A stretch of 64,000 nt of DNA from Rhabditophanes sp. KR3021 (taxonomy: Eukaryota; Nematoda; Chromadorea; Rhabditida; Alloionematidae): NCBI GenBank assembly GCA_963281155.1, contig CAUJLY010000003.1, forward strand, positions 372,001 to 436,000, read 5' to 3'. The notes beneath the pieces were generated by a model. That model was not told the DNA's origin and ran no database searches. It saw nothing but the letters and a program-made list of their open reading frames with translations. Shown piece by piece: positions 30,045 to 42,995 of this stretch (positions are counted from its first letter, which is position 1; the number at the start of each line of letters is the position of its first letter). A program made the position numbers and the translations under genes.

Positions 30045-30357
30045 ATGGCTCCACAGACAAAAAAAGCTACCGTCCTTCCTATCTCAATAATCTTCCGTTT
30101 CATGCAATCGCGCAAGAAGGTTTCCATCTGGCTGTATGAAGACGTAACTCATCGCATCGAAGGATACATTTTAGGTAACGTTTTTTTCCATTTATCGATA
30201 CTTATTAAAGCGTTTTTTAGGATTCGATGAATACATGAACATCGTTATTGATGATGCTGTTGAAAGAAATCTCAAGACTAATGTCGACTCACCTATTGGG
30301 CGAATTATGTTAAAAGGCGACAACATTACTGTCATCCAAGATGCTGAAGGTGTTTGA
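30045..30357 (+). CDS. snr-6: small nuclear ribonucleoprotein E (SmE)
   Basis: Two exons (30045-30174, 30221-30357) with a 46-base intron give 88 residues, close to the usual 92. Sm1 ([24 protein letters not shown]) and Sm2 ([13 protein letters not shown]) motifs are complete. SmE is one of seven proteins in the ring on U1, U2, U4 and U5 snRNAs, needed for splicing and, in worms, on SL RNA. Last gene of the same-strand trio with the MULE-derived gene and XPA. Confidence 0.97.
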
Positions 30358-30359
30358 GG

Positions 30360-31225
30360 GTTTAAGAAGGAATTTGTTTCATTAATCTGTGGTTAATATT
30401 GCTTTTTTATTAATTTAATTTTGTGATTATAAAGAATTGATTACATTTACTGCTTTTTAATGAATTTTATTTATGTTTCAATGGTCTGTGTCGAGATCCG
30501 ATGCAACCAAACGTTTCAATTGTTTTTACATACAAATCGTTATTATGTTGTCAAGAATTTAAATTGTAACCAGGCCAGATTGTATGTATTGTATAGTCTG
30601 GATTTTGATAAGATATAAAAACCATTAAACACTTAGAAAATATCTGTTGTCTTTGATTTATGGTGGGTCATCTCATATGATCCAATAGGCCATATTAACT
30701 TTGTTGCACTATTTCGCATACATTCTAACTATATTCAGTCACATTGGAACACTCTAAGCTCTTTACAAAAAATTAATGTTTACCTTTTGAGGTGTCTCGG
30801 ATGTCAGATGTGTCCCAGCAAGCCGACCCAATAACCTTTTGATTGCAGAATATGCTATTGCAATTACTTTTTGCACCTCTACCAACTAGGGAAATAATTT
30901 TGTGATAAAAACAATTAAACTCACATTTCTGGAACAACTCTACATCAAAAGGAACTTGGTACCCTTTGGTCCTCTGTCCTTGATGCAAAAATAGATCTTA
31001 AAATATTGTGTTTTAGCAGTTCAAAATGCACCTTCTTTGTGACCCTAAATCACCCAACATAAACTTTGATATCTCTTTTGTGTGGCCAAGTGGAGTGACT
31101 AAATAAATTACAAAATAGTTAGGGCAAATTTATTAATTTACTCAACTTCGAAATGAAGTATAAGAAAATTAGATGAAAAGGGGTATTATGTAGTTGAAAG
31201 TTTAAACACATATAAATGGTTTGTA
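30360..31225. other. intergenic, with weak coding-like traces on the minus strand
   Basis: Between SmE (+) and the arrestin stop (-). On the minus strand from about 31090 to 30770, short splice-consistent stretches (a GTGAGT...CCCTAG intron of 39 bases at about 30888-30926) give peptides such as VPFDVELFQK and a Cys-rich segment in more than one frame. No start, domain or consistent frame was found, so no gene is called. Confidence 0.3.
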
Positions 31226-31231
31226 TCACAA

Positions 31232-32371
31232 TTACTCTTCTATACAGATATCTCCTCTACATATTTTGATGGGAATAAAGACTTTCCCAACCTTCTTGTC
31301 CTTCCCTTTCTTTCCAACTATTCTGATGAGAAAGTTGTAGGATATTTTGATGTTTCCATTGAAGTCCATGGATGGTGGCACATCACTGCTAACACTGAGC
31401 CGGACCTTAAATGGAGTGAGCATAGAGTGAGGTTGGACATCCTTTAAAATATCAGAACCAAAGTACTTCACATAAAAGTAGTCACTAGCCTTATGTGATT
31501 GATATAACTCTTGTCTAATTATAAACAATTGAAGTGAGTTTAATTGGTAGTCGGTATTATTGAGAAACGTCAACTCAAACACATCCTTCGTACCTTGGAC
31601 AGTTTTTAAGGTTCCTGACAACGAACCATTGATGTCTTCTTTCAAAAGATTGCAAAATTCATTCCTTAGTCCGCCGATTCTTGTGATTGAATTTGCATAT
31701 AAATCTTCTGAAGTTTCTCGTTGGCAGGTGTCAAGTCCTGGTATAACCAAATTTTGAATGTCGTCTTTGGGTGTGATAAAAGTCACATCAAAATTATTGT
31801 CCGTCTTGTTACATTTCCGTTTGGTACTTCTAAAGCCACCAGTCTTGATTGGTTTAGAAGTGGAAGTTTGTGAAAGACTAGTAGAATAGTGTGGTGCAAT
31901 AATGATGGGAATATGGCATTTCTTGTCCAAATCCATTCCAATCGGAATATAAAGTCGGTAGTTAATTTTGGCTGTTATTTTGTAACGAATGTGACCTATA
32001 TGTCCTTCAAAAGAGTATGGATAGTCTTCGGGAATGAGAAATGAAAAATTATATTCATGATGTCCTTTGCTTAATAATTGGTCTGCCAAATAAGTTGTCC
32101 GGTCAATCATCAAGACATGTTTAGATGTGAAGTTGCCATTTGTTGGTTCATACCTTTTGTGTTTTAAGTCGTCTCCGTCGTCAAATGCTTTTTTTGGACG
32201 ATTACCGTTGCTATCTTTACGATAAGTCGTGACACTGGATTTTCCTTTAAAAATTATTTGGATAGAGTTGATGTACTTTTCAGCTTTATTATGCAAATAG
32301 AAAGTTCCTTTAACAGTATCACCTCCATGATATGGATATGAGGGATTGTGTAGGGAAATATGTCCAATCAT
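31232..32371 (-). CDS. alpha-arrestin (arrestin-domain-containing protein)
   Basis: A single-exon ORF of 379 residues from ATG 32371 (MIGHISLHNPSYPYHGGDTV); an upstream TTG extension looks untranslated. The N-terminal arrestin fold shows GDTVKGTFYLHN, the linker HHEYNFSFLIPEDYPYSFEG matches the conserved F.P...P.SFEG block, and HIRYKITAKINYRLY is the end of the first domain. The C-domain follows from about residue 240, ending in a charged tail. No PPxY motif was seen near the C-terminus. Alpha-arrestins act as adaptors for receptor trafficking and ubiquitination. Nematodes often carry many copies, frequently lineage-specific. Confidence 0.88.
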   Translation of the reverse strand: MIGHISLHNPSYPYHGGDTVKGTFYLHNKAEKYINSIQIIFKGKSSVTTYRKDSNGNRPKKAFDDGDDLKHKRYEPTNGNFTSKHVLMIDRTTYLADQLLSKGHHEYNFSFLIPEDYPYSFEGHIGHIRYKITAKINYRLYIPIGMDLDKKCHIPIIIAPHYSTSLSQTSTSKPIKTGGFRSTKRKCNKTDNNFDVTFITPKDDIQNLVIPGLDTCQRETSEDLYANSITRIGGLRNEFCNLLKEDINGSLSGTLKTVQGTKDVFELTFLNNTDYQLNSLQLFIIRQELYQSHKASDYFYVKYFGSDILKDVQPHSMLTPFKVRLSVSSDVPPSMDFNGNIKISYNFLIRIVGKKGKDKKVGKVFIPIKICRGDICIEE

Positions 32372-32704
32372 ACTTAGCAATGATAATTTATTCGATAAAA
32401 AAACAAAATTGTTTTCGATAGTATTGGTAGTAGAATGATGTTTAAACAATGTGACTAGATCTAAACAAATGTGATTCACCACCAACAAAGAACTACCAAC
32501 TTGTGTTCAGCAGTAAACTTGAAATTGACTGGAATATATTCGATGGACTAGTTAAAATAACTATTACAAACGACAGTCCGTATCTTTTTAGGGTACACCA
32601 GAAGCCTTGTTTCCAAGGTAATGAGAGAAACGCCGATAGTGTGACATTCAAAGAAGCTTATTGTGATTATTAATATTTACGTCAAATCTCATGCCAATGC
32701 TTAT

Positions 32705-33478
32705 TCCAGGGGATTTGCGTGCTACACGACGCATATGTATTTATTGACTCAGCTGACTACTTATTTAATCATAAAAAAGTGATGCAAAAAAAGATTATAT
32801 TATGGAAATTAGGAAATTTATTAAAACATATTTATTTAAAGGGTACACGCAAGAATGCGGAGCTAATGGAACATTTATACGGAGTCATGGGAACTTTTTG
32901 ATTTAGTTCCATGGAAAGTTCCAGAATTTTTGATTTAGTTCTTAGGAATATGCCGGTTCCGTGCCCAAGTTTAGTCATGATCCTTTGAAATGTACTAGAA
33001 TCAAGATTGAGGATCCGTATCTCCAATACCTTGAGTTGGAAAAGTTTATCAGTCAATTAAAACCAATTTGGGGAAACTTGAAATCTATCCAATTAACAGT
33101 CAAAACTGACACACATGCAATAGAATTAGGCATAAAAATATCTGAAGAAATTATTTTGACTTGGACATTCCTTTCAAACGGAGAGAAAATAATGTTGTTA
33201 TAAGTATTAAAAACATTGCACATCTCCGTGACAGATGTGTTGCTTTTAATCACGGAATTTATGCAGATATGGGACACGGATTGAGTATCTATGATTCAAA
33301 TAACATTCCTCGTCACTGCAAACTCAATTTTTTTCATGGTTCGATAGTAAGTTCGAGTAATTTCATATGTCGTAAAATGTATGTGTTTCTTACATACCAC
33401 CATAATTTAAAACTTGTTGCAAAGACACGAAACTGCGTGAGAGAAATTTTTAAAAAATGCTGCTTATTCATCATTTAA
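32705..33478 (+). pseudogene. degenerate coding remnant, family unknown
   Basis: Several + strand fragments lie close together in different frames: 32719-32901, 32961-33203 and 33161-33478. The last two overlap, with the coding look passing from one frame to another near 33170 (IILTWTF... then DIPFKRRENNVVISIKN). Composition is protein-like, but no start, splice site or known domain joins them. A broken gene is the simplest reading; chance ORFs cannot be excluded. Confidence 0.3.
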
Positions 33479-33479
33479 A

Positions 33480-35240
33480 ATTGTCAAACACAGTTAACAA
33501 ACATTTGTTTCCCGTAATTATCATTTGTTGTTGAATTTTGCAATCTTATGGAATTGTCACATGTAATTATTCTAAATCTTTGTATGCAATTTTTTTAAAA
33601 CGTCAAGTAATAAAAAATAACTTTGTAATGAAAACGATAATAAAAGTTTACTAATTTAAATGATAAAAATTAGAAAACGGCAATGCTGTTTTCATTCCAA
33701 AATTTTACTTGAAAATCATATAGATTCAAAAATAAATACAAACCTTTGGGTTTTATTTATAAAACGTTTTTTTAAACCAGTTTAATTGCTTATAAAGACT
33801 AGCCCAGAATATTGAAAGCAGGACATCTAATAAAAAAATGATTACGTCAAACTGCACTTTGTAAACACATACACACACAAGACACAACTTTCCACTTTGT
33901 TAACGACGTCCCTCTAACCCACCCCATCTGCATTTGCCTTTGACATAAGGCAAAACATTTTGGTAGACAACTTCGAAATCAAACTTCATAGGATCTTCTA
34001 TTGTAGTTTTTTTTCTAACGTTTTTGACAAAAGTCAATCACACTAAAGCGGCGGGGATTAGATACAGCCTCCTTTCTTGAGCACGAAGATGCGTTTTGAA
34101 TCCCTTTGTGGATTGATACGCTTGATGACTGCCAGGTAAGCTCTTTTGCTCTCCGATGGAGAGGACGCCTTCTGAGCCGTCTTTTATAAAGCAACAACAA
34201 AAACTCAAGCATAAGGTATTTGATAAGCAATCTTTTGATTCAATTCTCCCTTTTTGACCATTTAAAAATATTTATATTTGATATTGACAATTGGTAATTC
34301 ATATTTTGATATATCCTTCTCTACACTAAAAAGCCCTCATCACATCTTCACTGGAAAAGTCAGCCACACCACATCAAACTACTTTGGAAACTCGTGCCCC
34401 TAAACAAGCGACATTGAGCGGTACTAAAAACTTCCATTCCAGATCAAGCGACCACATCTTATTCATAATCTCCTGCACATTCCTCAACACACCTTCACTT
34501 TCTACCTCACTTAATTGCTAATTATATAATGTGCTCGATTAATCATGTTTTGGTAGTTATTGTCAAAGTGCAAAGTTATAGGTCACATAGTCTGAACGTT
34601 TCGATTCCAATATAAAGTTCTTTGTATGTTTTCTTATATAGTATCCTCTATTTAGCTAAGTGAGGTCTCGAGGTTCCTTTTTGCATTAACCAAATTTGTT
34701 TTTTATCAACTACCATGGCAACACTGTGTCGATATTTTCTCTGGCCAGACGACACATACCAATAAATGGAGTGGGTCTCTCATGCTTTGCCAGACAAATA
34801 AATCTCCCACCTATAATTAACCTATCTTGTGACAAACAAAATAAATGGGGTCTTTATTGTGTGGCACATCCACAACAAATGTTATATCATTTTATATATC
34901 CTCACCCAATCCTCCCATCCATGGTCACTTCTACACCACACTATTTGTCCACCCAACTCGATTGGCGCGCTCTCTATCTCCCGTGTCTGAGTAAGTGCAT
35001 TTGTAATGTAGGCCCCTTAACACCAAACCCACCCCACCACTCCTATCCTTTCCCACACAATCTTATAGCGAAAGTCACCGATTTGTGGTGTGGTATATAT
35101 ATGGCAGCAGTCACTTTATATTTATGCTACTATTAATGGCACCATATACTATCTGATCATGCTTGCTATTTTAACGATTGATTTGGCGTGGTTTTAAAGT
35201 ATATTTTAAACCAACTTTAATACCCTTTTTTTGTTATTTT
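33480..35240. other. intergenic region upstream of polybromo
   Basis: AT-rich, with a C-rich stretch near 34300-35050. A basic minus-strand peptide near 34070-34190 (KRAYLAVIKRINPQRDSKR) looks slightly coding but lacks a start, a domain or clear exon borders. An ORF at 34696-35136 has no recognisable domain. A TTTTAG acceptor ends at 35242, five bases before the polybromo ATG. Confidence 0.35.
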
Positions 35241-35246
35241 AGACAA

Positions 35247-38200
35247 ATGAGTGCTGAAATAATATCGAATGGCACACCCACAACAAATGGAGAAACTTCT
35301 CCACCTGTAGACAGAAAAAGACCCGCATCACGAAATGGGACTTCTAATGTGAGAGGAGCTAAAAGACTCAAGTTAGCAGAGGAAAATAGACAAGTAAGTG
35401 ACACATTTCATCAAGGCGATAACATTTCATTTCAGTTTGACCTTTGTCAAAATTTATTCCATTCTCTCAAAAGCTACAAGACACACACTAAAGTATGTCC
35501 TTTTGAGGTTCTGTACCGGGCTCCGTCCAAGAGGTCAGAACCGCAATTTTACGAAAGAGTCTCCTCTCCCTATGACTTTAATAGGATTCAACAGAAATTC
35601 AAGACTGATGAATATTGCAAGGTAGAAGATCTTTGCGTTGACGTGGAACATGTCCTGGAATCCAGTAAAAACTACTATCCAAAGGACAACGACATGTACG
35701 TGGCTGCTCTTGAATTGGAAAGCTACCTTAAGACGGAAAAAGAAAGACTTAAGAGTGATGGAGGGCCCAAAGATACCAACTCTCCTTCTACCTCCTCAGC
35801 CATGCTAGATGACGAGACAAGGGAAAGTTCTGCCTTTGTTGAGGAAACTGCTCTCCCTGCCAATGAAGCCACCACCCCTTACCTCAAATCTAATCCGAAT
35901 GAGTGCGAAAGGTGGAAGTTGGAAAGCATCATCAGGGGAGTCGTCAACCTGTCCGACAACGATGGCCGCATGATCGCACCTGTCTTCAAAATCCTCGAAG
36001 ATCCAACTGATTTTCCCCAGTACTACAAAATAATCAAAGAACCCATTGACTTGAAGACCATTTGTGGCAAAATCCAAGCAGACTACTACACCACTTGGGA
36101 CCTCTTTGACCACGACATCGACTTGATGATCGGCAATGCTAAGGTGTACAACTCACCACGCACCGACACCTACAAAGATGCCCTCAAAATCGAGCAATTC
36201 ATCAAGCGAAGAAAAGATGAATTGAACAAGTTGAAGAGAAAGCCATTCAAGGAAGCGATGGAAAAAGCAAAGGCCGAAGTCGACTCCCTGGCCATTGCCA
36301 CCTTCAGTGATGACGACGAAGAAGACCTGTCCGAGGACGGAGACGATCAATGCAACGAGGCAAAACAAGACGAGCTTTCCAAATTCTATTGGGCCATCAG
36401 AAACTCCAAGAAAAACAAACGCGACCTTCTTTGCAATCACTTTTTCGAACTTCCAAGCAAATCTCAGTACCCCGACTACTACGATGAAGTCGAGTATCCG
36501 ATGTCTTTGTACAAAATAAACAAAAAGCTAAAAGGAAACAAGTACAAGGCTGTGCCTGAAATAGCCACTGACATGTTTTTAATCGCCCAAAACGCCAAGT
36601 CTTACAATGAGGACAAATCTACCATTTATAAGGACGCCGATGCTCTTGTCAAATTAGTGAAGGAGGAATTGGCCAACAGAAACTTGAGACATGATAGTCG
36701 GCAAGACCGAGGCCACCGCAGCCTCCTCTCCCCTCAAAAAGACACCCAAAACACCGGCCTGGTCAATTGATTCAGGGTTGGTAGCTCCCCGCTCGAAATA
36801 TGGCAATATTCCAGGCTTTACACCTGTTGCTGGCAAGAAGGGACGCAAGTCGATTGAAGAGAGATGGGCCATCTATACGGCTCGTCTATTAGACATTTTA
36901 AACAGACTTTCCTCAATTAAGTCAGAGGATGGTAGAAGTTTAGTTGATGCATTTGTCAATCTTTCAAACTATTTCCCCCAGCCATATGGCCAACCAATTA
37001 TGGATGTTGGGACAGTTAAGGAGAAGGTTGACTCGAGGCAGTACAAGATTTACCAGGACTTCGAACAGGATGTTTATCACATCTTTGACTATGTCTCTTC
37101 AGTCTGCCCGCCAACTGACATTATTTACCACGACAGTCAGGTGTTGCGGTCACAATTTGGGAGGATGATGTTGGAAGCCCCTAATAAGGACCAACTCCAA
37201 GCACCTACCTTGCTCAAAGAACTCAAGAAGAGAGGCCTAGCTAGTATCAAGGTGAAGAAGGAGTTAGCTGGCGATCCCGACACGGAAGAAGAAGAGTCCA
37301 GACAGTCTTCCGTCAAAACACCGGTCAAATGTAGTAGAGTGAAGCGCCCACCTGGCCCTGCCTTCAGCAACCACTCCATGACCCTCAAGCCAACCACAGG
37401 TCTGTCCAAAGAAACGTTGCGCATCTACGAATTCTACAACGAAGTGGTCAATGTCAAAGCTTGCGACGGCCGCCTTCTCTGCACTCAATTCGAAAAACTT
37501 CCCACCAAGGAAGAGTACCCAGACTATTACGAAGAAATCAAAAAGCCAATGGACCTGGAAAGGATTAAAAGCAAGTTGTCTGGTGGGAGCAATCCCTTCC
37601 CCACCACCCACCACTTCTTCAATGATATCTTATTGGTCTTTTCAAATGCCTGTACCTTCAATGACCCTGAAAGTCAGCTGTACGTTGATGCCTTTACTTT
37701 GCAAAAGTTCATCATGTCCAAGAAGAGAGACTTTTGCGGGACTCAAGTTTTGCCTTGTGCTCAGGTCGAGATAAAGAGACTTTTGAATAAAGTGATTGGA
37801 GAGATGGAGACTCACAGCGGTAGTAACGGCAGATGTTATGCTCAAAGTTTTGCTAATCACAAGGAATTGTTTGAGGGAGCGGATTTGGAAGAAATCCCCT
37901 TTTCGCTGAGTCAAATCAGAAAGAATGTTGAAAATGGTTGCTACCGTAGATTCGACAGATTTCAAGCTGATGTGTTTTACCTGTTTTCAAGTATCAGAAA
38001 AGTACGCAAACCACAAACAAAAGTGTATGAAGACACCATCACCTTACAAGTCCATTTTATGTCTCAACGCAACGAATTAATCAAGAATTTCCTGAGAACT
38101 CCAGCCAGATACTTCACTGACTCTGAACTGACGAAGGAATTAGCAGGCACTGAAAAGCAGTGGAAATCTATCAAAAATAACGAAGACAATGACTTGATTG

Positions 38201-41200
38201 ATGAAATGTTCGGTGACCTCACCAAAGAAACTTCCTCCCAAAAGTTGGAACTCAATGGTGTTTTGTATGAAATCGGAGATTACATTTATTTCAAACAACC
38301 CCAGGAACAAGAACAAAAGTTAATGAGAATTTCTAACATCGAAGGTCGTACTTTGTTGGGTAAACAGATTTTATTCAAGGCACAAATCAAAGAAAAGGAG
38401 AAGAAGTGTTATGAAAATGAAGTTTTCCTTACTGATAAAATAGTTGATGTAAATGAGTTTCAAGTAGTTGGGAAATGTTTAGTCCTCTTTACGGAAATTT
38501 ACAGATCATTTGAGCCCAAGCATTTTGATTCGAAAGACATCTATGTTTGTGATGAAGGAGTTAAGGAAGATCAATTTCATCAAATTAAGAGATGGCCTTA
38601 CGACGATGAGCACACGAGGCATGAGTTGATTGAACGAGAAGAAGAAATTGTTGTTAGCCGGTTGGGGGGAGGTGATTTGGTTGAAGAGGAAACCAAATTG
38701 GATGTTCTCTTGCCTAGATACGAGACAATTTACTTTTCCGATGCCATTAGGCAAGTCGCTCCCAATGGTGACCAACTTGTTTGTTGCGAACAGATGAACT
38801 TCGCAAATATGTGGTTTAGGTTAGGAGATTGCGTGCTTGTTTTCAAAGAAGGCCAAGCTCACCTCGACATTATTCGCATCGACAAAATGTGGAAGTCCAA
38901 GGATTTTAGTGAGTCCTTTATTTCGGGGGCTTGGTTTGCTAGACCAAGTGAAGTTGTACATGATGAGTCTAGACTTTTCTTCACAAATGAAGTTATTGCT
39001 GTTGATCAGAAAGATCGGGAAGTCAACTGCAAAGATATCGTGGCCAAGTGTGCTGTCTTAACCCTCAAACAATACGAAACAGAGAGACCAACTGAAATTT
39101 CAGAATGCGACGTTTTTGTTTGCGAAGTTAGAGTCAAAGGTTCCGACACTACCGAAGGCTACTGCTCACTCAGACCAGGGACCTCGAAATCTGGCGGTAA
39201 ACCCAACACTAATGAAGATGGATTTGGGAAAGCTGAACCAATGGACTTAGAGTATGCTAAAGCAATAAGAAAGTTAAAGGTTAGTTATACTTTTATAAGT
39301 GTGTTGTTTATCATCGCAAAAATGAAGTCTGTTTGATCGCCAAAAATGTAGAGGCATTATTTTGGCAAAAAAGTCTTTTGTTTTGTGTGCTCCCAAATTT
39401 TAATTGTATTACATCTAAATCATCTACATCCTATCTGCTTTCCTTTTCACATTCGTAATGGGGAATGTCTAATTGTCTAGGACAGACTTGGCGCCCGAAA
39501 AGCCAGGGATATGGAAAAAGTAAATGTTCCTTTGAATAGAAAAATTATAAGAATTGTATATGCGTTGACCTTTTCTCTGACACAAACAGGTGGTGGTCTA
39601 GTTAGAGATGTTTTGACACATACACACATTTGGAATAATAAAACTAGTTTAACCACAGACACTCATACAATCGCTGATATCTCTTGGTAGATGGGTAGTA
39701 CCTTCCTTTAACCAGACGGGCAATCAATTGTCATAGAACGGATGGATAAACCTTCCCTCACAACCAAATACACAATGACATGTTTGCGCGTAACTATTTA
39801 ATCGTCAGCAAATATGTGATGTTATATTGAATTTAAATTTTTATACCCATCTTTCATCTCCTCTACTTCATATACATACACCCCACCTAACTTTTGACAA
39901 CAAAATATATAGTTATAGGAACATTTGGCTGGGTCCTGAGTTGGTAGAGAGTCAGACAATTATATTTAGACGCGGACTAGCTAGGCCCTTTCTACTCCTC
40001 AGCTCGTTTATACACCACTACTTTTCTCATTTATTCTGAACAGCCACCATCTTTTTTTGTTGTGCGTTGGTTAGTGTCTTTTCTTTTAGATATTATTATA
40101 TAAAATTGGAAATAATATTGAGATGGCGCCGTCAACTATTTTTGTTGCTAACTCCAAACAATTGTATGCATCATGACTACTTGTCCCCCTTGTATTGCGC
40201 TCCTAGTTGGATCCTGGTGCTGCCTTATCCTACTGACGACTAACTAGAGTCAGGGTCACGATTATACACAAAAAAGAGATTATATAGGCAACAGTATTAT
40301 TATTATGATATCAAAAAAGTATGCTCATATAGTTGAAGCAAAATGCTAGTGGGTGCTTCTGCTTTCCCCAACCAGCCGCCTCCTTTCTTTCCCTTCTTTG
40401 CATCGCCTTTTGTTTGGTGTGTTGGGGAGAGAAACCAAAGGGACTGTAACAGTAGGTAATTCCCGGCTTCCTTGCCACTTTTACTGAATTTTAACTACCA
40501 CTTAGGATGGGCTGATGCCAATTACAACAAATACTTGCCCGCACCTCAAGGAAACTGATTTTAGGATGTCTCTAACCTAGACTCTAATATGCTAAATTAT
40601 ATATTAATTTATATGTCATCTTTCATACTGCAATTTGCATACATTTTAAGGGATGTCTTTGAAACCGTTACGCCTAATGATAATTAATGTGTGATAATGA
40701 TGTGTGTGATAACAATTTGCAATAATTAATTCGAGTTGTTTAGAATTAAAAAATTTATTTTAAACCTTTTGATGATCATTTGTTGTTATAGATATATAAT
40801 TTGGCCAGTACGGTCATTGATGAAGAAATAGTAACATTAAAAGTACCCGTAACAATGGAAAGAGAATTGTCTCCTTTGGTCTTGAAGACAGACACAAATT
40901 TGCCCGCTGAAGTGCCGGATCTTAATATTTCGGATGGACATGAAAATGTAGATGTTTCCATTGATTTGAATTCGATTCAAATTGATGATGAGACTAAAGA
41001 AAAATGCAAAGATCCAGCATGGCTTTCCCAACAACCTAAATTGAATGCAAAATCCAAGTCGGGTTATATTTTATTTTCGGCTGAAATCAGAAAAAGAGTG
41101 ATGGCCGATCATCCAGATGAACACTTTGGACAAATTTCAAGGTTGGTAGGTGCAGAATGGAAGACGTTAACAGATTACCAGAAGAAAACATACGAAGTGA

Positions 41201-42768
41201 GGGCATCTTATATAGCAGCCGAGAGGGCCAAGCAAGAAGCGGATGATGTTTTGAATTGCAAGCAGTTGCAGCAAGGCCAGATAAAGGTATTTCCTTGCAA
41301 ATGGGATACGTGCGACAATCAATTTGATTGTGTTGATGGATTATTTGAACATTTACGGGTTGTTCATACTACTACTCAAGTTAAGTTGTCTTCGGGAGAG
41401 ATGTCCAATGTCTGTTTGTGGCAGACTTGTTTGAAGTATAGAAAAGAGGGCAAACCATTTCCGTCCCTTCCCCGATTATTCAGGCATATTAAGGAGAAGC
41501 ATATGGCGACTTCTGTCAAGGGAATGTATCCCAATCAAAGAGGAAAGAATTTCTTTGTCTATGATCACCCAGATATTACTGCAAATGGACCAGCTAATGT
41601 GTATACGGGAGGTGTGGTTACCAAGCCTATGATTCAAGGAGGTCTTTTCAAACATCACCCACAGGGGATTCCGGTCGCTGAGCACCCAGCTCCTCCGAAG
41701 ACTCCTCCTGCTGTCCAGGCCCCTCCACAAAATATTAAGCAACACAATATTCAGCAGCATACTGTGGTTGTTCATCAGCAACAACCGTCTCAGATGACTT
41801 CCCAGATCAACCCACAGATCAATTCACAGGTACAGATGCAGCAACAACGGCCGGTCGCTAACGGGAATATGCAGCCCCACCAAAATATCCAACAACAAAA
41901 TATGCAGCAGAATATTCCCCACCAAAACAACCACCACCAAAACGTTGTCCAACAAAATATGCAGCACCAAAACGTCCAACAACACCAATCATCCAACAGA
42001 CAACCCCAACAAATGCAGAATGGTTACCTGCAGCACCCTCAACTAACCCCAAACCACCCTCAAAACGCTCACCCCCTCCAACAGCAGCAACAGCAGCAAT
42101 ACGTCCAAACTCAAATGGCAAATGGTTCAACCGTCCTAGTTCCGGTCTCCAACCAAACAATGGTAATGAACCAAGGAAACCAGCCCCACTCCGTCCAGCA
42201 CCAACAACAATCCCACCCTAACCACCAACCCCAAATGATAATGGTAAACTCACAAGGAACTCCGGTCCAAGCCAAGATCATCCATACTTACCACCACGGC
42301 CCCGCTACATCAAACGGACACATCCACCCCCAGCAACAAAACCACGTTGTCCATTCAATGCCCTCCACCATCCCTTACCCCACCCCCTCAACAAACCCTA
42401 ACCTAGACGCAGGAAGATCCATCATCATGGCCGCCAAACACCCCGAACCTGTGTTTGTGGCCCCATCGACGGAGCCGATCCGTGTGCGAAGAGTCCTCCA
42501 CTCCGAACTCTACACTTCTTACCTGTCCACACTACACGCCAAGTTAAAACAACCCACCATTTCAAAATTCAACAAATCCGTCGACAAAAGAACAACCCCA
42601 AACATGAAATTCTCCCCTTACTCCTTCATCCGGCCCTCTCCAACAGGACACCGCCGTCCCGACCAGGAGATGATTCGAGCAATGTGGACACTCCGTGACA
42701 AATTAAACGAAGAAACAACCAACATCAACGCAATCGTCTCCTCCGACATCACCTACCAACACCTCTAA
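35247..42768 (+). CDS. pbrm-1: polybromo, PBAF chromatin-remodelling subunit (6 bromodomains, 2 BAH, HMG box, C2H2 fingers)
   Basis: Exons 35247-35393, 35436-39279 and 40792-42768 give about 1,960-1,990 residues. Six bromodomains come first, then two BAH domains (LNGVLYEIGDYIYFKQP; ANMWFRLGDCVLVFKEG), an HMG box (KSGYILFSAEIRKRV), two C2H2-type fingers (CKWDTCDNQF...H; CLWQTCLKY...H), a 200-residue Gln/His/Asn-rich region, and the PBRM1 tail (RRVLHSELYTSYL, MIRAMWTLRDKLNEE). Acetyl-lysine-binding Asn is present in bromodomains 2, 3 and 5 (YNSP, YNED, FNDP) but is replaced in 1, 4 and 6. The protein targets PBAF to acetylated chromatin. Near 36691-36775, between bromodomains 3 and 4, the frame shifts by one base; a 79-base intron with a weak donor, or an indel, would explain it. 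The third exon follows a 1.5-kb intron. Confidence 0.93.
39280..40791 (+). other. 1.5-kb intron of polybromo
   Basis: The donor follows RKLK (GTTAGT) and the acceptor GTTATAG precedes IYNLAST in the same phase. This is far longer than the other introns here. Short ORFs inside have no domains. It may hold regulatory sequence. Confidence 0.6.
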
Positions 42769-42969
42769 ATATACCCTCCAGTATTTTTCCTTCTCCTGAT
42801 CATTCATCATAATCTTGTACATTTATCTTTATCATTCATTTACTTTTTATTATTTTTACTTTTGTTACAATAGAAGCCTTATCATTAATTATTTCGTTTG
42901 TTTCTTTATTTATTAAATAATAATAATTGTGGTTTGTTATTGTGATTTGTTTTCGATCGATGAAATAAT

Positions 42970-42975
42970 AATAAA
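42970..42975 (+). terminator. polyadenylation signal of polybromo
   Basis: AATAAA 200 bases after the TAA at 42766-42768, followed by T-rich DNA. Confidence 0.5.
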
Positions 42976-42995
42976 AGTCTCATTATTTGGTTGGA

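Noticed and set aside
34696..35136. + strand ORF of 146 codons before polybromo
   Set aside because: No domain or helix pattern; C- and T-rich promoter-like DNA with a stop-free run by composition.
41790..42160. Minus-strand ORFs rich in Trp/Cys/Gly opposite polybromo
   Set aside because: They mirror the Gln/His/Asn-rich codons of the polybromo tail; the + strand frame continues into a conserved PBRM1 C-terminus.
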